Made by a program: the position numbers and the translations under genes
Notes under the pieces: model-generated
Told to the model about the DNA's origin: nothing
The model's input: the letters and a program-made list of their open reading frames with translations, nothing else
Databases searched by the model: none
Origin: Planctomycetia bacterium
Lineage (GTDB): Bacteria; Planctomycetota; Planctomycetia; Pirellulales; UBA1268
Direction of reading: 5' to 3'
Assembly (NCBI GenBank): GCA_009926295.1
Contig: RFPF01000202.1
Span: 1 to 5,667 of the forward strand
Length of the DNA: 5,667 bases
Shown here: in pieces, positions 1 to 5,667 of the stretch
How positions within the stretch are numbered: position 1 is the stretch's first letter
Layout: every line of letters begins with the position of its first letter

Positions 1-1306
1 TCGTCGGCTCGTCGAGCACGATCAGGTTGGCCGGCTTGGCGAAGAGGCGGGCCAGCAGCACGCGGTTGCGCTCGCCGCCGGACAGGAACTTCACCGGCAT
101 GCGGGCCCGTTCCGGCGTGAACAGGAAGTCCCGGAGGTAGCCGTTGACGTGCCGCGGCTGGCCGTCGATCTGCACCGTCTCGTAGCCGTCGGCGACGTTG
201 TCGGCCACGGTCTTCTCGTCGTCGAGCTGGCCGCGAAGCTGGTCGAAGAACGCGATCCGCAGGTTGGTGCCCAGCTTCACCGAGCCGGCCGACGGCGCGA
301 GCTCGCCGAGCAGGAGCCGCAGGAGCGTTGTCTTGCCCGATCCATTCGGCCCGATGATCCCGATCCGGTCGCCGCGCATCACGGTCGTGGAGAGGCCCGC
401 GATGATCGGCCGCTCCCCGCGTACGAACGACACGTGGTCGAGCGCCGCCACGAGCGCGCCGCTGCGCTCGGCCTCCTGGATCTCGAGCTTCGCCCTGCCG
501 GCGACGGACCTCCGCAAGCCGCGTTCCCGGCGCATCGCCTCGAGCGCCCGCACCCGCCCCTCGTTCCGGGTGCGGCGGGCCTTGATCCCCGTCCGAATCC
601 AAACCTCCTCCTCGGCGAGTTTCCTGTCGAAGAGGGCGTTCTGCTTCTCCTCCGCGGCGAGGGCCTCCTCCTTGCGTACGAGAAACGTGTCGTAATCGCA
701 CGACCAGTCGAAGATCCGCCCGCGGTCGATCTCGAGAATCCGGCCAGCCACACGACGCAGGAACGTACGGTCGTGCGTCACGAACATGAGCGTGCCCCGC
801 CAGCGGGCGAGGAACGCCTCGAGCCACTCCACCGCCTCGATGTCGAGGTGGTTCGTGGGCTCGTCGAGCAGCAGGAGGTCGGGCTCGGCGACGACCGCCC
901 GCGCGAGCAGGACCCTCCGCTTCATCCCGGCGGAGAGCGACTCGAACCCGGCGGTTCCATCGAGGTCCATCCGGGCGACCATCTGCGCGACCGCCTGATC
1001 ACGCCGCCACGCGAGGTCGGCGGCGGCCGGCGGCAGGCCCGCGGCGACGATCTCGTGCACCGGACCCGCGACGTTCTCCGGCACGTCCTGCTGGAGGAGC
1101 GCGACCGTCGCCCCGGGGGCCAACGCCACCTCCCCGCCGTCCGGCTCGACCGTGCCGGCGAGCAGCCGCATGAGCGACGTCTTGCCGGCACCGTTGCGGC
1201 CGAGCAGCCCGATCCGCTCACCCGCCTCCACGTGGCAGGTCACGCCGTCGAGAAGGGGCGGACCGCGGAACCGAAGCGAGAGATTGCGGAGCGTGACGAG
1301 CGGCAT
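1..1306 (-). CDS. uup: ABC-F family ATPase, Uup type (3' end cut off by window edge)
   Basis: This is a soluble tandem-ATPase of the ABC-F group. These proteins have no membrane domain and act on ribosomes or nucleic acid; Uup is linked to translation, ribosome assembly and precise excision of transposons. The window holds 435 residues. Domain 1 has Walker A GRNGAGKT (36-43), a signature reading LSAGM (124-128), Walker B LLLLDEP (144-150) with NHLD, and the switch His178. The charged linker (about 210-285) contains EEEVWIRTGIKARRTRNEGR, which closely matches my memory of E. coli Uup and separates it from EttA. Domain 2 has Walker A GPNGSGKT (319-326), signature LSGGE (408-412) and Walker B LIVLDEP (428-434). 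The start is firm: an in-frame stop lies four codons upstream (1318-1316) and the protein aligns from MPLVTLRNL. No Shine-Dalgarno is visible. The missing C-terminus would hold the rest of domain 2 and possibly the Uup coiled coil. The first signature has Ala in place of the usual first Gly (LSGG). The family call is strong; the cellular role is inferred. Confidence 0.95.
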   Translation of the reverse strand, partial: MPLVTLRNLSLRFRGPPLLDGVTCHVEAGERIGLLGRNGAGKTSLMRLLAGTVEPDGGEVALAPGATVALLQQDVPENVAGPVHEIVAAGLPPAAADLAWRRDQAVAQMVARMDLDGTAGFESLSAGMKRRVLLARAVVAEPDLLLLDEPTNHLDIEAVEWLEAFLARWRGTLMFVTHDRTFLRRVAGRILEIDRGRIFDWSCDYDTFLVRKEEALAAEEKQNALFDRKLAEEEVWIRTGIKARRTRNEGRVRALEAMRRERGLRRSVAGRAKLEIQEAERSGALVAALDHVSFVRGERPIIAGLSTTVMRGDRIGIIGPNGSGKTTLLRLLLGELAPSAGSVKLGTNLRIAFFDQLRGQLDDEKTVADNVADGYETVQIDGQPRHVNGYLRDFLFTPERARMPVKFLSGGERNRVLLARLFAKPANLIVLDEPT

Positions 1307-1387
1307 GAGGTCGGATCAGCGCAGCCACGCCCGCCCCGCGGGGGCCTGTTCGGTGCGCGACGGAATGAGGTACGTACACCGGCGGGA
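1307..1387. other. Intergenic spacer between serine hydrolase and uup
   Basis: This short gap lies between two minus-strand genes. It contains two small perfect palindromes, CCCCGCGGGG (1334-1343) and GTACGTAC (1370-1377). Neither is followed by a T-run in the minus direction, so I cannot call a terminator. No convincing promoter hexamers or ribosome-binding site precede uup. Read-through from the hydrolase gene into uup is possible but unproven. Confidence 0.5.
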
Positions 1388-2686
1388 TCACGGGGCCGCG
1401 GGCTCGCCGGCAGGCTTCTCCCGGGGAAACAGCGCGGCTGCAGCCGCCTCCTGGAACTGGCGGCGGACGTCGCTGCCGTCACTGTTGGGGAAATTGGCCC
1501 GCTGCACGAAGAGCAGGTAGATGGCGCCGCGAACGGGATCCACCCATGCCTGGGTGCCCCATGCGCCGCCGTGGCCGAACGTGCCGGGTGAGAGCATGGC
1601 AGCGACGCCAGCGTGCGGCCTGCGGAGCACGCAGGTTCCCAGACCCCAGCCGTAATTGCCGCCAAGGCTGCCGGCGGCCTCGGACTGGAAGAAGCCGGTG
1701 GGCAGGTCGCCAGTCTGCACGGTCGTCAGCGCTTTCAGGCCCCGTTCGCCGAGGTAGCGCCGGCCATCCAGAGCACCCCCGGCGAGCAGCATCCGGCAAA
1801 ACCGCAGATAGTCGCCCGGAGTGGAGAACAGCCCGCCGTTGCCCTGCGGCGGGAGTGTCGGCTGTCCATATTCACGCCACAGGACGGCCGGCTCCAACCG
1901 CCCGTCATCGGGGTTTCTCGAGTAGCAGGTTGCCAGGCGCCGCCGCTGGGCGACGGAGGGGGCGAACGTGGTGTCGGCCATCCCCAGTGGAGTGAACAGC
2001 TTTTCCTCGAGGAAGGCGTCGAAACGTCGGCCGCTGACCACTTCCACGATCCGGCCGGCCAGATTGATGCCCGACTGCGTGTAGGCCCAGCAGGCGCCGG
2101 GCTCGTTTTTCATCGGGGCGGCCAGCCACGCCGGGACGAGGTCGGCCAGTTCCCGGGCCTCCAACGTCGCCCGCGACGCCGCCTCGCCGAGGCCGGAGGT
2201 GTGCGTGAGAATCTGCCTGACGGTGATGCGGGCGGGCCGGCCCGCCGGAGTGACGAGCGAGTGAAACTCGGGGATGTAGCGGTCGACCGGATCGTCGATC
2301 CCGATCGCGCCCTCGTCGATGAGCATCGCGACCGCCGCGCCGGTGACGGGCTTCGTCATCGAGGCGATCCAGAACAGCGTGTCGGACGTCATCGGGCGTC
2401 CCGAGGCGAGGTCTGCCATGCCCGTGCACTCGAGGTGCCGCAGACCGTCGCGATCGGCGACGATCGTGACAGCGCCGCCGATCTCACCCGCCGCCACGAG
2501 GCGATCCATGACGGCGCCGATGTCGGGCAATCTGGGCGGGGCCCCGGCGGGAGCGGGCTGCGGCTCGGCGGCCATCGTCGTCATCAATAACACCTGAGTC
2601 AGGGTGATCGAGGCCGCCCCGAACGAGGCAGCACGCTGCCGTGGCGGGCACGTGCGTGGTGAACGAACACGCCGCGCAAGCTGCAT
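1388..2686 (-). CDS. Exported serine hydrolase, beta-lactamase / class C (EstB-like) family
   Basis: The product is 432 residues, of the penicillin-binding-protein-like serine hydrolase fold shared by class C beta-lactamases, D-aminopeptidases and EstB-type esterases. The nucleophile motif is S109-M-T-K112 (in WIASMTKPVTG). The second motif is Y202-T-Q (in WAYTQSGINLAGRI), where class C enzymes have YxN. The third is H372-G-G (in FGHGGAWGTQ), in the place of KTG. These three motifs fix the family but not the substrate; an esterase or peptidase is more likely than a true drug-inactivating lactamase. The N-terminus has an Arg-rich stretch, then a hydrophobic segment (about 23-38) ending in TMAAEP, which fits a Sec signal peptide cut near residue 39-40. 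The protein is therefore probably periplasmic or exported. The ATG at 2686 was chosen because AGGAGG lies four bases before it; the frame is open further upstream but has no such site. The neighbours suggest no specific partner. Confidence 0.88.
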   Translation of the reverse strand: MQLARRVRSPRTCPPRQRAASFGAASITLTQVLLMTTMAAEPQPAPAGAPPRLPDIGAVMDRLVAAGEIGGAVTIVADRDGLRHLECTGMADLASGRPMTSDTLFWIASMTKPVTGAAVAMLIDEGAIGIDDPVDRYIPEFHSLVTPAGRPARITVRQILTHTSGLGEAASRATLEARELADLVPAWLAAPMKNEPGACWAYTQSGINLAGRIVEVVSGRRFDAFLEEKLFTPLGMADTTFAPSVAQRRRLATCYSRNPDDGRLEPAVLWREYGQPTLPPQGNGGLFSTPGDYLRFCRMLLAGGALDGRRYLGERGLKALTTVQTGDLPTGFFQSEAAGSLGGNYGWGLGTCVLRRPHAGVAAMLSPGTFGHGGAWGTQAWVDPVRGAIYLLFVQRANFPNSDGSDVRRQFQEAAAAALFPREKPAGEPAAP

Positions 2687-2799
2687 CGAACCTCCTCCCT
2701 CGAGGCAATCCATGACCGCGTGGAGCATAGCAGACGCGGGCGCTCGCCCCCCAGGTTTCACGCGGGCCGTGGGAGGACTTCCCGCGGGCGGCTGTCGCC
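2687..2799. other. Intergenic region upstream of serine hydrolase
   Basis: This is a 113-base gap between two minus-strand genes. On the minus strand it has a GAAAC element (2759-2755), then CGTCTG (2736-2731), and an overlapping TATGCT (2729-2724) about 38 bases before the start codon. GAAAC plus CGTCTG loosely resembles an ECF-sigma promoter, and TATGCT matches the housekeeping -10 at four of six positions, but with no good -35. A short hairpin GGGC-GCTC-GCCC (2738-2749) and a palindrome CCCGCGGG (2781-2788) lie in the same gap; the first falls inside the putative promoter spacer. A promoter here is plausible, but the exact elements are guesses. Confidence 0.3.
2691..2700 (-). promoter_or_regulatory. 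Strong Shine-Dalgarno of the serine hydrolase
   Basis: Read on the minus strand this is AGGGAGGAGG followed by TTCG and the ATG at 2686. AGGAGG is a perfect anti-16S match, though the four-base gap is on the short side; the GGAG just before it gives a longer spacing. It decides the start codon over in-frame ATGs further upstream. It is the only clear ribosome-binding site among the five genes in the window. Confidence 0.75.
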
Positions 2800-3489
2800 T
2801 CACGACCGCGCGGCGACGGCGTTCCTCGAGGGGACCGCGGTGATCACATCGGCGAGCGCTCCCTGCCAGACGTGGATTCCCACGTGCTGCAGCCGGATTC
2901 CCGGAGCCACCAGCACCCGCCCCCCGAGCGCCCGCCAACGCTCGCAGAACATGTAGTCCTCACTGATGTAGGTGCCGTCGCGAATCCCCGGTTCGAAGAG
3001 GGCGTGGTACGTGTTGCCAGCTGCGTCCCTGACACGAAGTTCGGGATGGGCGGCGGCCAGTCTCTCCAGGCAGTCGCGACGCAGGCGCATGAATCCCGTA
3101 CCCACCCGCTCCACCGAAAGCAGACCGTCCGGGCCCATCGCGGCCTGCCCGAGCTTCACACAAAATTCGCTCCCGCCCGGCTTCTTGCGGGGGCCGGCTG
3201 CCGCCACGAGAGGCACGTCGTGGGCCAGCAGGCCGACGAGGTCCGCCGGATCCCAAGCCATGTCGGAATCGATGAATACCAGATCGGTGTAATCGTCGGC
3301 GAGGCACTGGAACACCAATTTGTTCCGGGCATCGGCCAGAACGGCGTTGCCCACTTCGATCGCCAGCGCGTACCGCCAGCCCATGTCACGCAACCGCTGG
3401 ATTGAGGCCATCATCGCCAGGACGAAGCGGTGATCCAACCGACCGTCGATGGTCGGAGTGGCGAGCATCACCCTGCGAGGCATCTTCAT
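2800..3489 (-). CDS. Small GT-A-type glycosyltransferase-like protein with DSD motif
   Basis: The product is 229 residues and has no signal peptide or membrane segment. It begins with a beta-strand-like start (RRVMLATPTIDG), followed by a region ending in VGNAVLADARNKLVFQCL, then the hydrophobic strand DLVFIDSDMAWDP. The D74-S-D76 there is a classical DxD motif for binding a metal ion and nucleotide-sugar. Further on are VGTGFMRLRRDCLERL (129-144), FEPGIRDGTYISEDYMFCERWRALGG (165-190) and LQHVG (200-204), whose His202 sits where many GT-A enzymes have a metal-binding His. This layout matches a small glycosyltransferase-like group that I associate with phages, prophages and some environmental bacteria. 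Sugar donor and acceptor cannot be told. The start at 3489 is the first ATG after an in-frame stop (3519-3517); ATGs at 3483 and 3468 are alternatives and none has a ribosome-binding site. It is divergent from the methyltransferase gene. Confidence 0.82.
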   Translation of the reverse strand: MKMPRRVMLATPTIDGRLDHRFVLAMMASIQRLRDMGWRYALAIEVGNAVLADARNKLVFQCLADDYTDLVFIDSDMAWDPADLVGLLAHDVPLVAAAGPRKKPGGSEFCVKLGQAAMGPDGLLSVERVGTGFMRLRRDCLERLAAAHPELRVRDAAGNTYHALFEPGIRDGTYISEDYMFCERWRALGGRVLVAPGIRLQHVGIHVWQGALADVITAVPSRNAVAARS

Positions 3490-3560
3490 CGGTGGCCAGG
3501 GTTGGAAGTGGTCGGTTCATCGACCGGCCATTGCGGGAATAGTAGACCCCGCGTGTTAGG

Positions 3561-3597
3561 AACCCATTGGCGAGCGGCCGGCTGCCCTGGGTTTTTT
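3561..3597 (+). terminator. Rho-independent-terminator-like hairpin with T6 tail
   Basis: On the plus strand, AACCCA (3561-3566) pairs with TGGGTT (3588-3593). Inside it GGC (3569-3571) pairs with GCC (3584-3586), and AGC (3573-3575) with GCT (3581-3583), around the loop GGCCG. That makes 12 base pairs with one small internal loop and one bulge. The T-run 3592-3597 begins in the stem base and continues for four bases. The run stands out in such G+C-rich DNA. On the minus strand no T-run follows the stem, so the signal has a direction. It lies 153 bases before the methyltransferase start, with no plus-strand gene upstream. It could attenuate that gene's leader or stop antisense transcription. 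It was found by eye, without a folding calculation. Confidence 0.45.
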
Positions 3598-3598
3598 G

Positions 3599-3621
3599 CA
3601 CGGGATGCCGCGGAGCCCGTG
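3599..3621. repeat. Inverted repeat CACGGG / CCCGTG
   Basis: A perfect six-base inverted repeat has arms at 3599-3604 and 3616-3621 and an 11-base loop. It directly follows the T-tailed hairpin. It may be an operator half-site pair or a second leader hairpin. At this length in G+C-rich DNA chance is a serious alternative. Confidence 0.4.
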
Positions 3622-3750
3622 AATACCGGTGCCCGTCGCGGAAACTTTCGGAATAGGAAGCCGTGGGCGCCCCCACCCGGAGCCCCAAGGCGATCCGCGA
3701 TCGACGATGCCCTAGCCACTTCACGGGCCCGACGACTATCCTTCGCCGAG

Positions 3751-4581
3751 ATGTCACTTTCGAAGCTCTTCCGCCGGACTCCCAGCGCGGCTGCACCGCC
3801 GGCCACACCTCCAGCCGCGTTGCCTGAGCCGACCGCCGCCGGGATGCTGCCGACCCTGCCCGGCCAGGTCTCGCTGCCGCAGCGTGGACACGACATCTGC
3901 AAGCCGTTCTACGACGAAGACCTGCTCCGCCGCCAGTTCCACGAGATCAAGGACGAGACGTTCTGGCGCATGCTGCCCGAGGTGCACGACTTCACGCAGT
4001 TGACCGTGGAGCCGATGTGGAGCCTCTACACGGCGGTCCGGCACATCGTCGCCGCCAACGTGCCGGGCGACATGGTGGAGTGCGGAGTCTTCTTCGGCGG
4101 CGCCTCGATGCTCGTCGCGAAGACGCTGGCGTCGCTCGGCGACACGTCGCGCACGCTATGGCTCTACGACAGTTTCGAGGGCTTCGTGGGAGAGCAGGCC
4201 GGCGACGACGTCACCTGGTATGGCGATTCGATCACGGCACGATTCGGCGACTTCGAGGAGATCGTCCGGGGCAACATCGCCTCCACTGGCTATCCTGCCG
4301 ACAAGATGAGGATCATCAGGGGCGACGTCGAGAAGACCGTGACGGAGAACCCCGCAGGCGACATCGCCCTCCTCCGGCTCGACACCGACACCTACTGCAG
4401 CACGAGGGCGGAGCTCGAACACTTCTACCCGCGGTTGGCCTCGGGCGGAGTCCTCATCATCGACGACTACGGCCACGCCCTGGGCGCCCGCCGGGCCACC
4501 GACGAATATTTCTCAGCACCGGCGCGATCCATCCTGCTGCACCGGGTGAACTTCACGAATCGCATCGGCGTGAAGACGTGA
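3751..4581 (+). CDS. TylF/NovP-type (macrocin-O-methyltransferase family) SAM-dependent O-methyltransferase
   Basis: The product is 276 residues. The family transfers a methyl group from S-adenosylmethionine to a sugar hydroxyl, as in tylosin (TylF) and novobiocin (NovP) biosynthesis, and uses Mg2+. The SAM-binding loop is DMVECGVFFGGASM (107-120), followed by the acidic strand LWLYDSFEGF (136-145). The catalytic region has LLRLDTDTYCST (207-218), then ELEHFYPRLASGGVLIIDDYG (221-241) and GARRATDEYF. D211, D238 and D239 have the spacing I recall for the metal-binding aspartates of NovP (196, 223, 224). Residues 12-32 are Pro/Ala-rich and probably disordered. The frame is open upstream, so the start is not pinned. 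ATG 3751 gives a length near the family norm; ATG 3844 would remove only the low-complexity tail. Neither has a clear Shine-Dalgarno. It is flanked by two glycosyltransferase-like genes, consistent with methylation of a glycan or glycosylated metabolite. The substrate is unknown. Confidence 0.9.
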   Translation: MSLSKLFRRTPSAAAPPATPPAALPEPTAAGMLPTLPGQVSLPQRGHDICKPFYDEDLLRRQFHEIKDETFWRMLPEVHDFTQLTVEPMWSLYTAVRHIVAANVPGDMVECGVFFGGASMLVAKTLASLGDTSRTLWLYDSFEGFVGEQAGDDVTWYGDSITARFGDFEEIVRGNIASTGYPADKMRIIRGDVEKTVTENPAGDIALLRLDTDTYCSTRAELEHFYPRLASGGVLIIDDYGHALGARRATDEYFSAPARSILLHRVNFTNRIGVKT

Positions 4582-4617
4582 CGCGACAGCCCGTCGTGCC
4601 GCGGATCCTCTCGACAG

Positions 4618-5565
4618 TCACTCGAGGTGCCGGGCGGCGTCGCCGAGCCCGAAGACGCTGCCGTAAAGGGCCCCCGCGGCGTGGCAGATCGAAAGCATGG
4701 CCACGCGGGCGACCGTTCCAGGGGGCAGGCGTGCCGCCGAAGGATGCCGTCGGACGACTTCGGCGATCTGACGGATGCGCTGCCCGGCGACCCGCTGGGC
4801 ATGATGCAGCACATGCCACCGGCCATCGGGGTGATGGCGGCTCATGATCGCACCCGTGACTCGGCCGTTGCACCAGTGGTAGAAGAACACGCCCGGGGCA
4901 GGACGATGCTGCACATGATCGACCGGGAAGTCGCCGGTCGCCGGCCGCTCCTCGAGCGCGGCCAACGCCCTGATCTCGAATTCACCGACCTCGAGGCGAA
5001 CGGTCGGCAGGCGTTCGCGACGCAGCGCGACGTTGAACAACAGAGGCTCGAGCGACTCTTCGTGGAGCGGCGTCCAATGGAAGCCGAGCACCATGAGAAA
5101 GTTCGCCCACGACCATGCATCCGTGGAGGTGCGATTGTCGGCGCCGCCGCGCACGGTCGTGGCGTTTCCAGGTGCGGCAGCGATCGCGGCCAGGGCCTGA
5201 TGGAGCCAGGCCCGGTCGACGTGGTTGTGATCCTCGAGCAGGAGCACCCATTCGGCCTCGCCCGCCAGCTCCGGCACCCGACGGCGAAGCTCGAGGGGCG
5301 TCTCGCGGGGGAATCGTTCGAGCCGGATGCCCGGAAGCCCCAGTTCTTCGTCCGTGACGGCACAGCCGGATACGACCGTCACGCGGACATCGGCCGGCGC
5401 ATCGGCGAGCTCGCGCAGGACGGCCGCGATTTTCGCCAGCGGCTCGCCCGTGACCACGAGCAGGTGGACGAATGTCTTGGTCGCCGCCGGAGGCCGGGCA
5501 GGAACCGCGCGCTCCCCTGCGGCACCCGGGGCGATCGACCCATCTGGCGATACGGCGACAACCAT
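4618..5565 (-). CDS. GT2-like glycosyltransferase with EDH motif
   Basis: The product is 315 residues from the first usable ATG. After a Pro/Ala-rich leader (1-30) comes a GT-A-like start: KTFVHLLVVTGEPLAKIAAVLREL (30-53), then VRVTVVSG (60-67). The sequence EWVLLLEDHNHVDRAWLHQAL (105-125) sits where family-2 glycosyltransferases carry their acidic metal and sugar-nucleotide motif, here E111-D112-H113. The region TDAWSWANFLMVLGFHWTP (148-166) resembles the acceptor side of related GT2 proteins, and LFNVALRRERL (176-186) fits the usual 'accepted, native residue' strand. A mildly hydrophobic tail (284-306) may touch the membrane. I recognise the fold pattern but not a named family; donor and acceptor are unknown. 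No Shine-Dalgarno precedes ATG 5565. The same frame stays open to the window edge without ATG, GTG or TTG, so the true start could lie beyond it. The gene converges with the methyltransferase, leaving 36 bases between stop codons and no clear terminator. Confidence 0.72.
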   Translation of the reverse strand: MVVAVSPDGSIAPGAAGERAVPARPPAATKTFVHLLVVTGEPLAKIAAVLRELADAPADVRVTVVSGCAVTDEELGLPGIRLERFPRETPLELRRRVPELAGEAEWVLLLEDHNHVDRAWLHQALAAIAAAPGNATTVRGGADNRTSTDAWSWANFLMVLGFHWTPLHEESLEPLLFNVALRRERLPTVRLEVGEFEIRALAALEERPATGDFPVDHVQHRPAPGVFFYHWCNGRVTGAIMSRHHPDGRWHVLHHAQRVAGQRIRQIAEVVRRHPSAARLPPGTVARVAMLSICHAAGALYGSVFGLGDAARHLE

Positions 5566-5649
5566 TGATGTGGGATCGATCTGCGGGGCTGCGAGACTTG
5601 AATTCGCCGCAGTCCGAACGGGATTGCGGCTGCTTGCGTGAGCACTTGC

Positions 5650-5667
5650 AGCCTGCCCGGGCAGGCT
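5650..5667. repeat. Perfect 18-base palindrome at window edge
   Basis: AGCCTGCCCGGGCAGGCT equals its own reverse complement over all 18 bases and is centred between 5658 and 5659. In RNA it could fold as a seven-pair stem with a CCGG loop. It lies 85 bases upstream of the glycosyltransferase ATG on the minus strand. It could be an operator, or a hairpin belonging to whatever lies to the right. It touches the edge, so its full extent is unknown. No T-run is visible within the window. Confidence 0.6.

Larger units (their letters stand above)
3490..3750. other. Divergent intergenic region between glycosyltransferase and O-methyltransferase
   Basis: These 261 bases separate divergent genes and should hold both promoters, but I see none that fits consensus well. 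On the minus strand, TACTAT (3545-3540) is a weak -10 candidate about 50 bases before the glycosyltransferase start. A small inverted repeat GGTCG/CGACC with a six-base loop spans 3510-3525. The two notable structures, a T-tailed hairpin and a second inverted repeat, are listed separately. No convincing small gene is seen. Confidence 0.5.

Noticed and set aside
1370..1377. GTACGTAC palindrome as an operator
   Set aside because: Eight bases are too short to separate from chance, and no second copy was noticed nearby.
149..1591. A 480-codon plus-strand open frame across uup and the end of the hydrolase gene
   Set aside because: It is antisense to two genes with clear family motifs. Its translation is Arg/Pro/Gly-rich with no domain pattern, as expected for a shadow frame in G+C-rich DNA.
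1613..2590. A 325-codon plus-strand open frame opposite the serine hydrolase
   Set aside because: The minus strand encodes all three catalytic motifs of the hydrolase; the plus frame shows only low-complexity residues.
2650..2686. Twin-arginine (Tat) signal in the serine hydrolase
   Set aside because: The RR in LARRVRS lacks the surrounding consensus residues, so an ordinary Sec signal is simpler.
2687..2938. N-terminal extension of the serine hydrolase to an ATG at 2938 or 2728
   Set aside because: The extension is low-complexity, overlaps the glycosyltransferase gene, and would bury the signal peptide. The perfect ribosome-binding site supports 2686.
3430..3750. N-terminal extension of the methyltransferase into the intergenic region
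   Set aside because: The frame is open, but the residues are low-complexity, run through the terminator-like hairpin and overlap the divergent glycosyltransferase gene.
4017..4847. A 276-codon plus-strand frame overlapping the methyltransferase in another phase
   Set aside because: It is dominated by Arg and Gly and overlaps a protein with a complete TylF-type motif set.
4627..5568. A 313-codon plus-strand open frame mirroring the GT2-like gene almost end to end
   Set aside because: The minus-strand protein has hydrophobic strands and GT2-like motifs, whereas the plus frame looks like a random charged protein. This was the closest contest in the window.

Overview
The window is a stretch of G+C-rich bacterial chromosome (about two-thirds G+C by eye) holding five protein-coding genes. 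No RNA gene, CRISPR array, transposase or phage structural gene is visible. Four of the five genes lack a recognisable Shine-Dalgarno sequence. The serine hydrolase and the two glycosyltransferase-like proteins look like types I associate with Planctomycetes. That lineage is an inference from protein style and composition, not a proven assignment.

Left part, all on the minus strand and read from right to left: a small GT-A-type glycosyltransferase (3489 to 2800), a secreted beta-lactamase-family serine hydrolase (2686 to 1388), and an ABC-F ATPase of the Uup type (1306 to the left edge, C-terminus missing). The gaps are about 80 and 113 bases. These genes are therefore co-directional but not tightly coupled, and their products are functionally unrelated. 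The serine hydrolase alone has an ideal AGGAGG ribosome-binding site.

Centre: a 261-base divergent intergenic region (3490-3750) separates the glycosyltransferase from a plus-strand TylF/NovP-type O-methyltransferase (3751-4581). It holds a terminator-like hairpin followed by six T residues, reading in the plus direction although no plus-strand gene lies upstream of it. A second short inverted repeat follows immediately.

Right part: a second, divergent GT2-like glycosyltransferase (5565 to 4618, minus strand) ends 36 bases from the methyltransferase end, so the two genes converge. Its acidic motif reads EDH instead of a classical DxD. Its reading frame stays open to the right edge, where a perfect 18-base palindrome sits.

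Two sugar-transfer-like proteins around a small-molecule or sugar O-methyltransferase suggest a role in building or decorating a surface glycan or glycosylated metabolite. This rests only on family resemblance and adjacency. I found no compelling new biological system. The items most worth a second look are the orphan terminator-like hairpin, the edge palindrome and the EDH glycosyltransferase.
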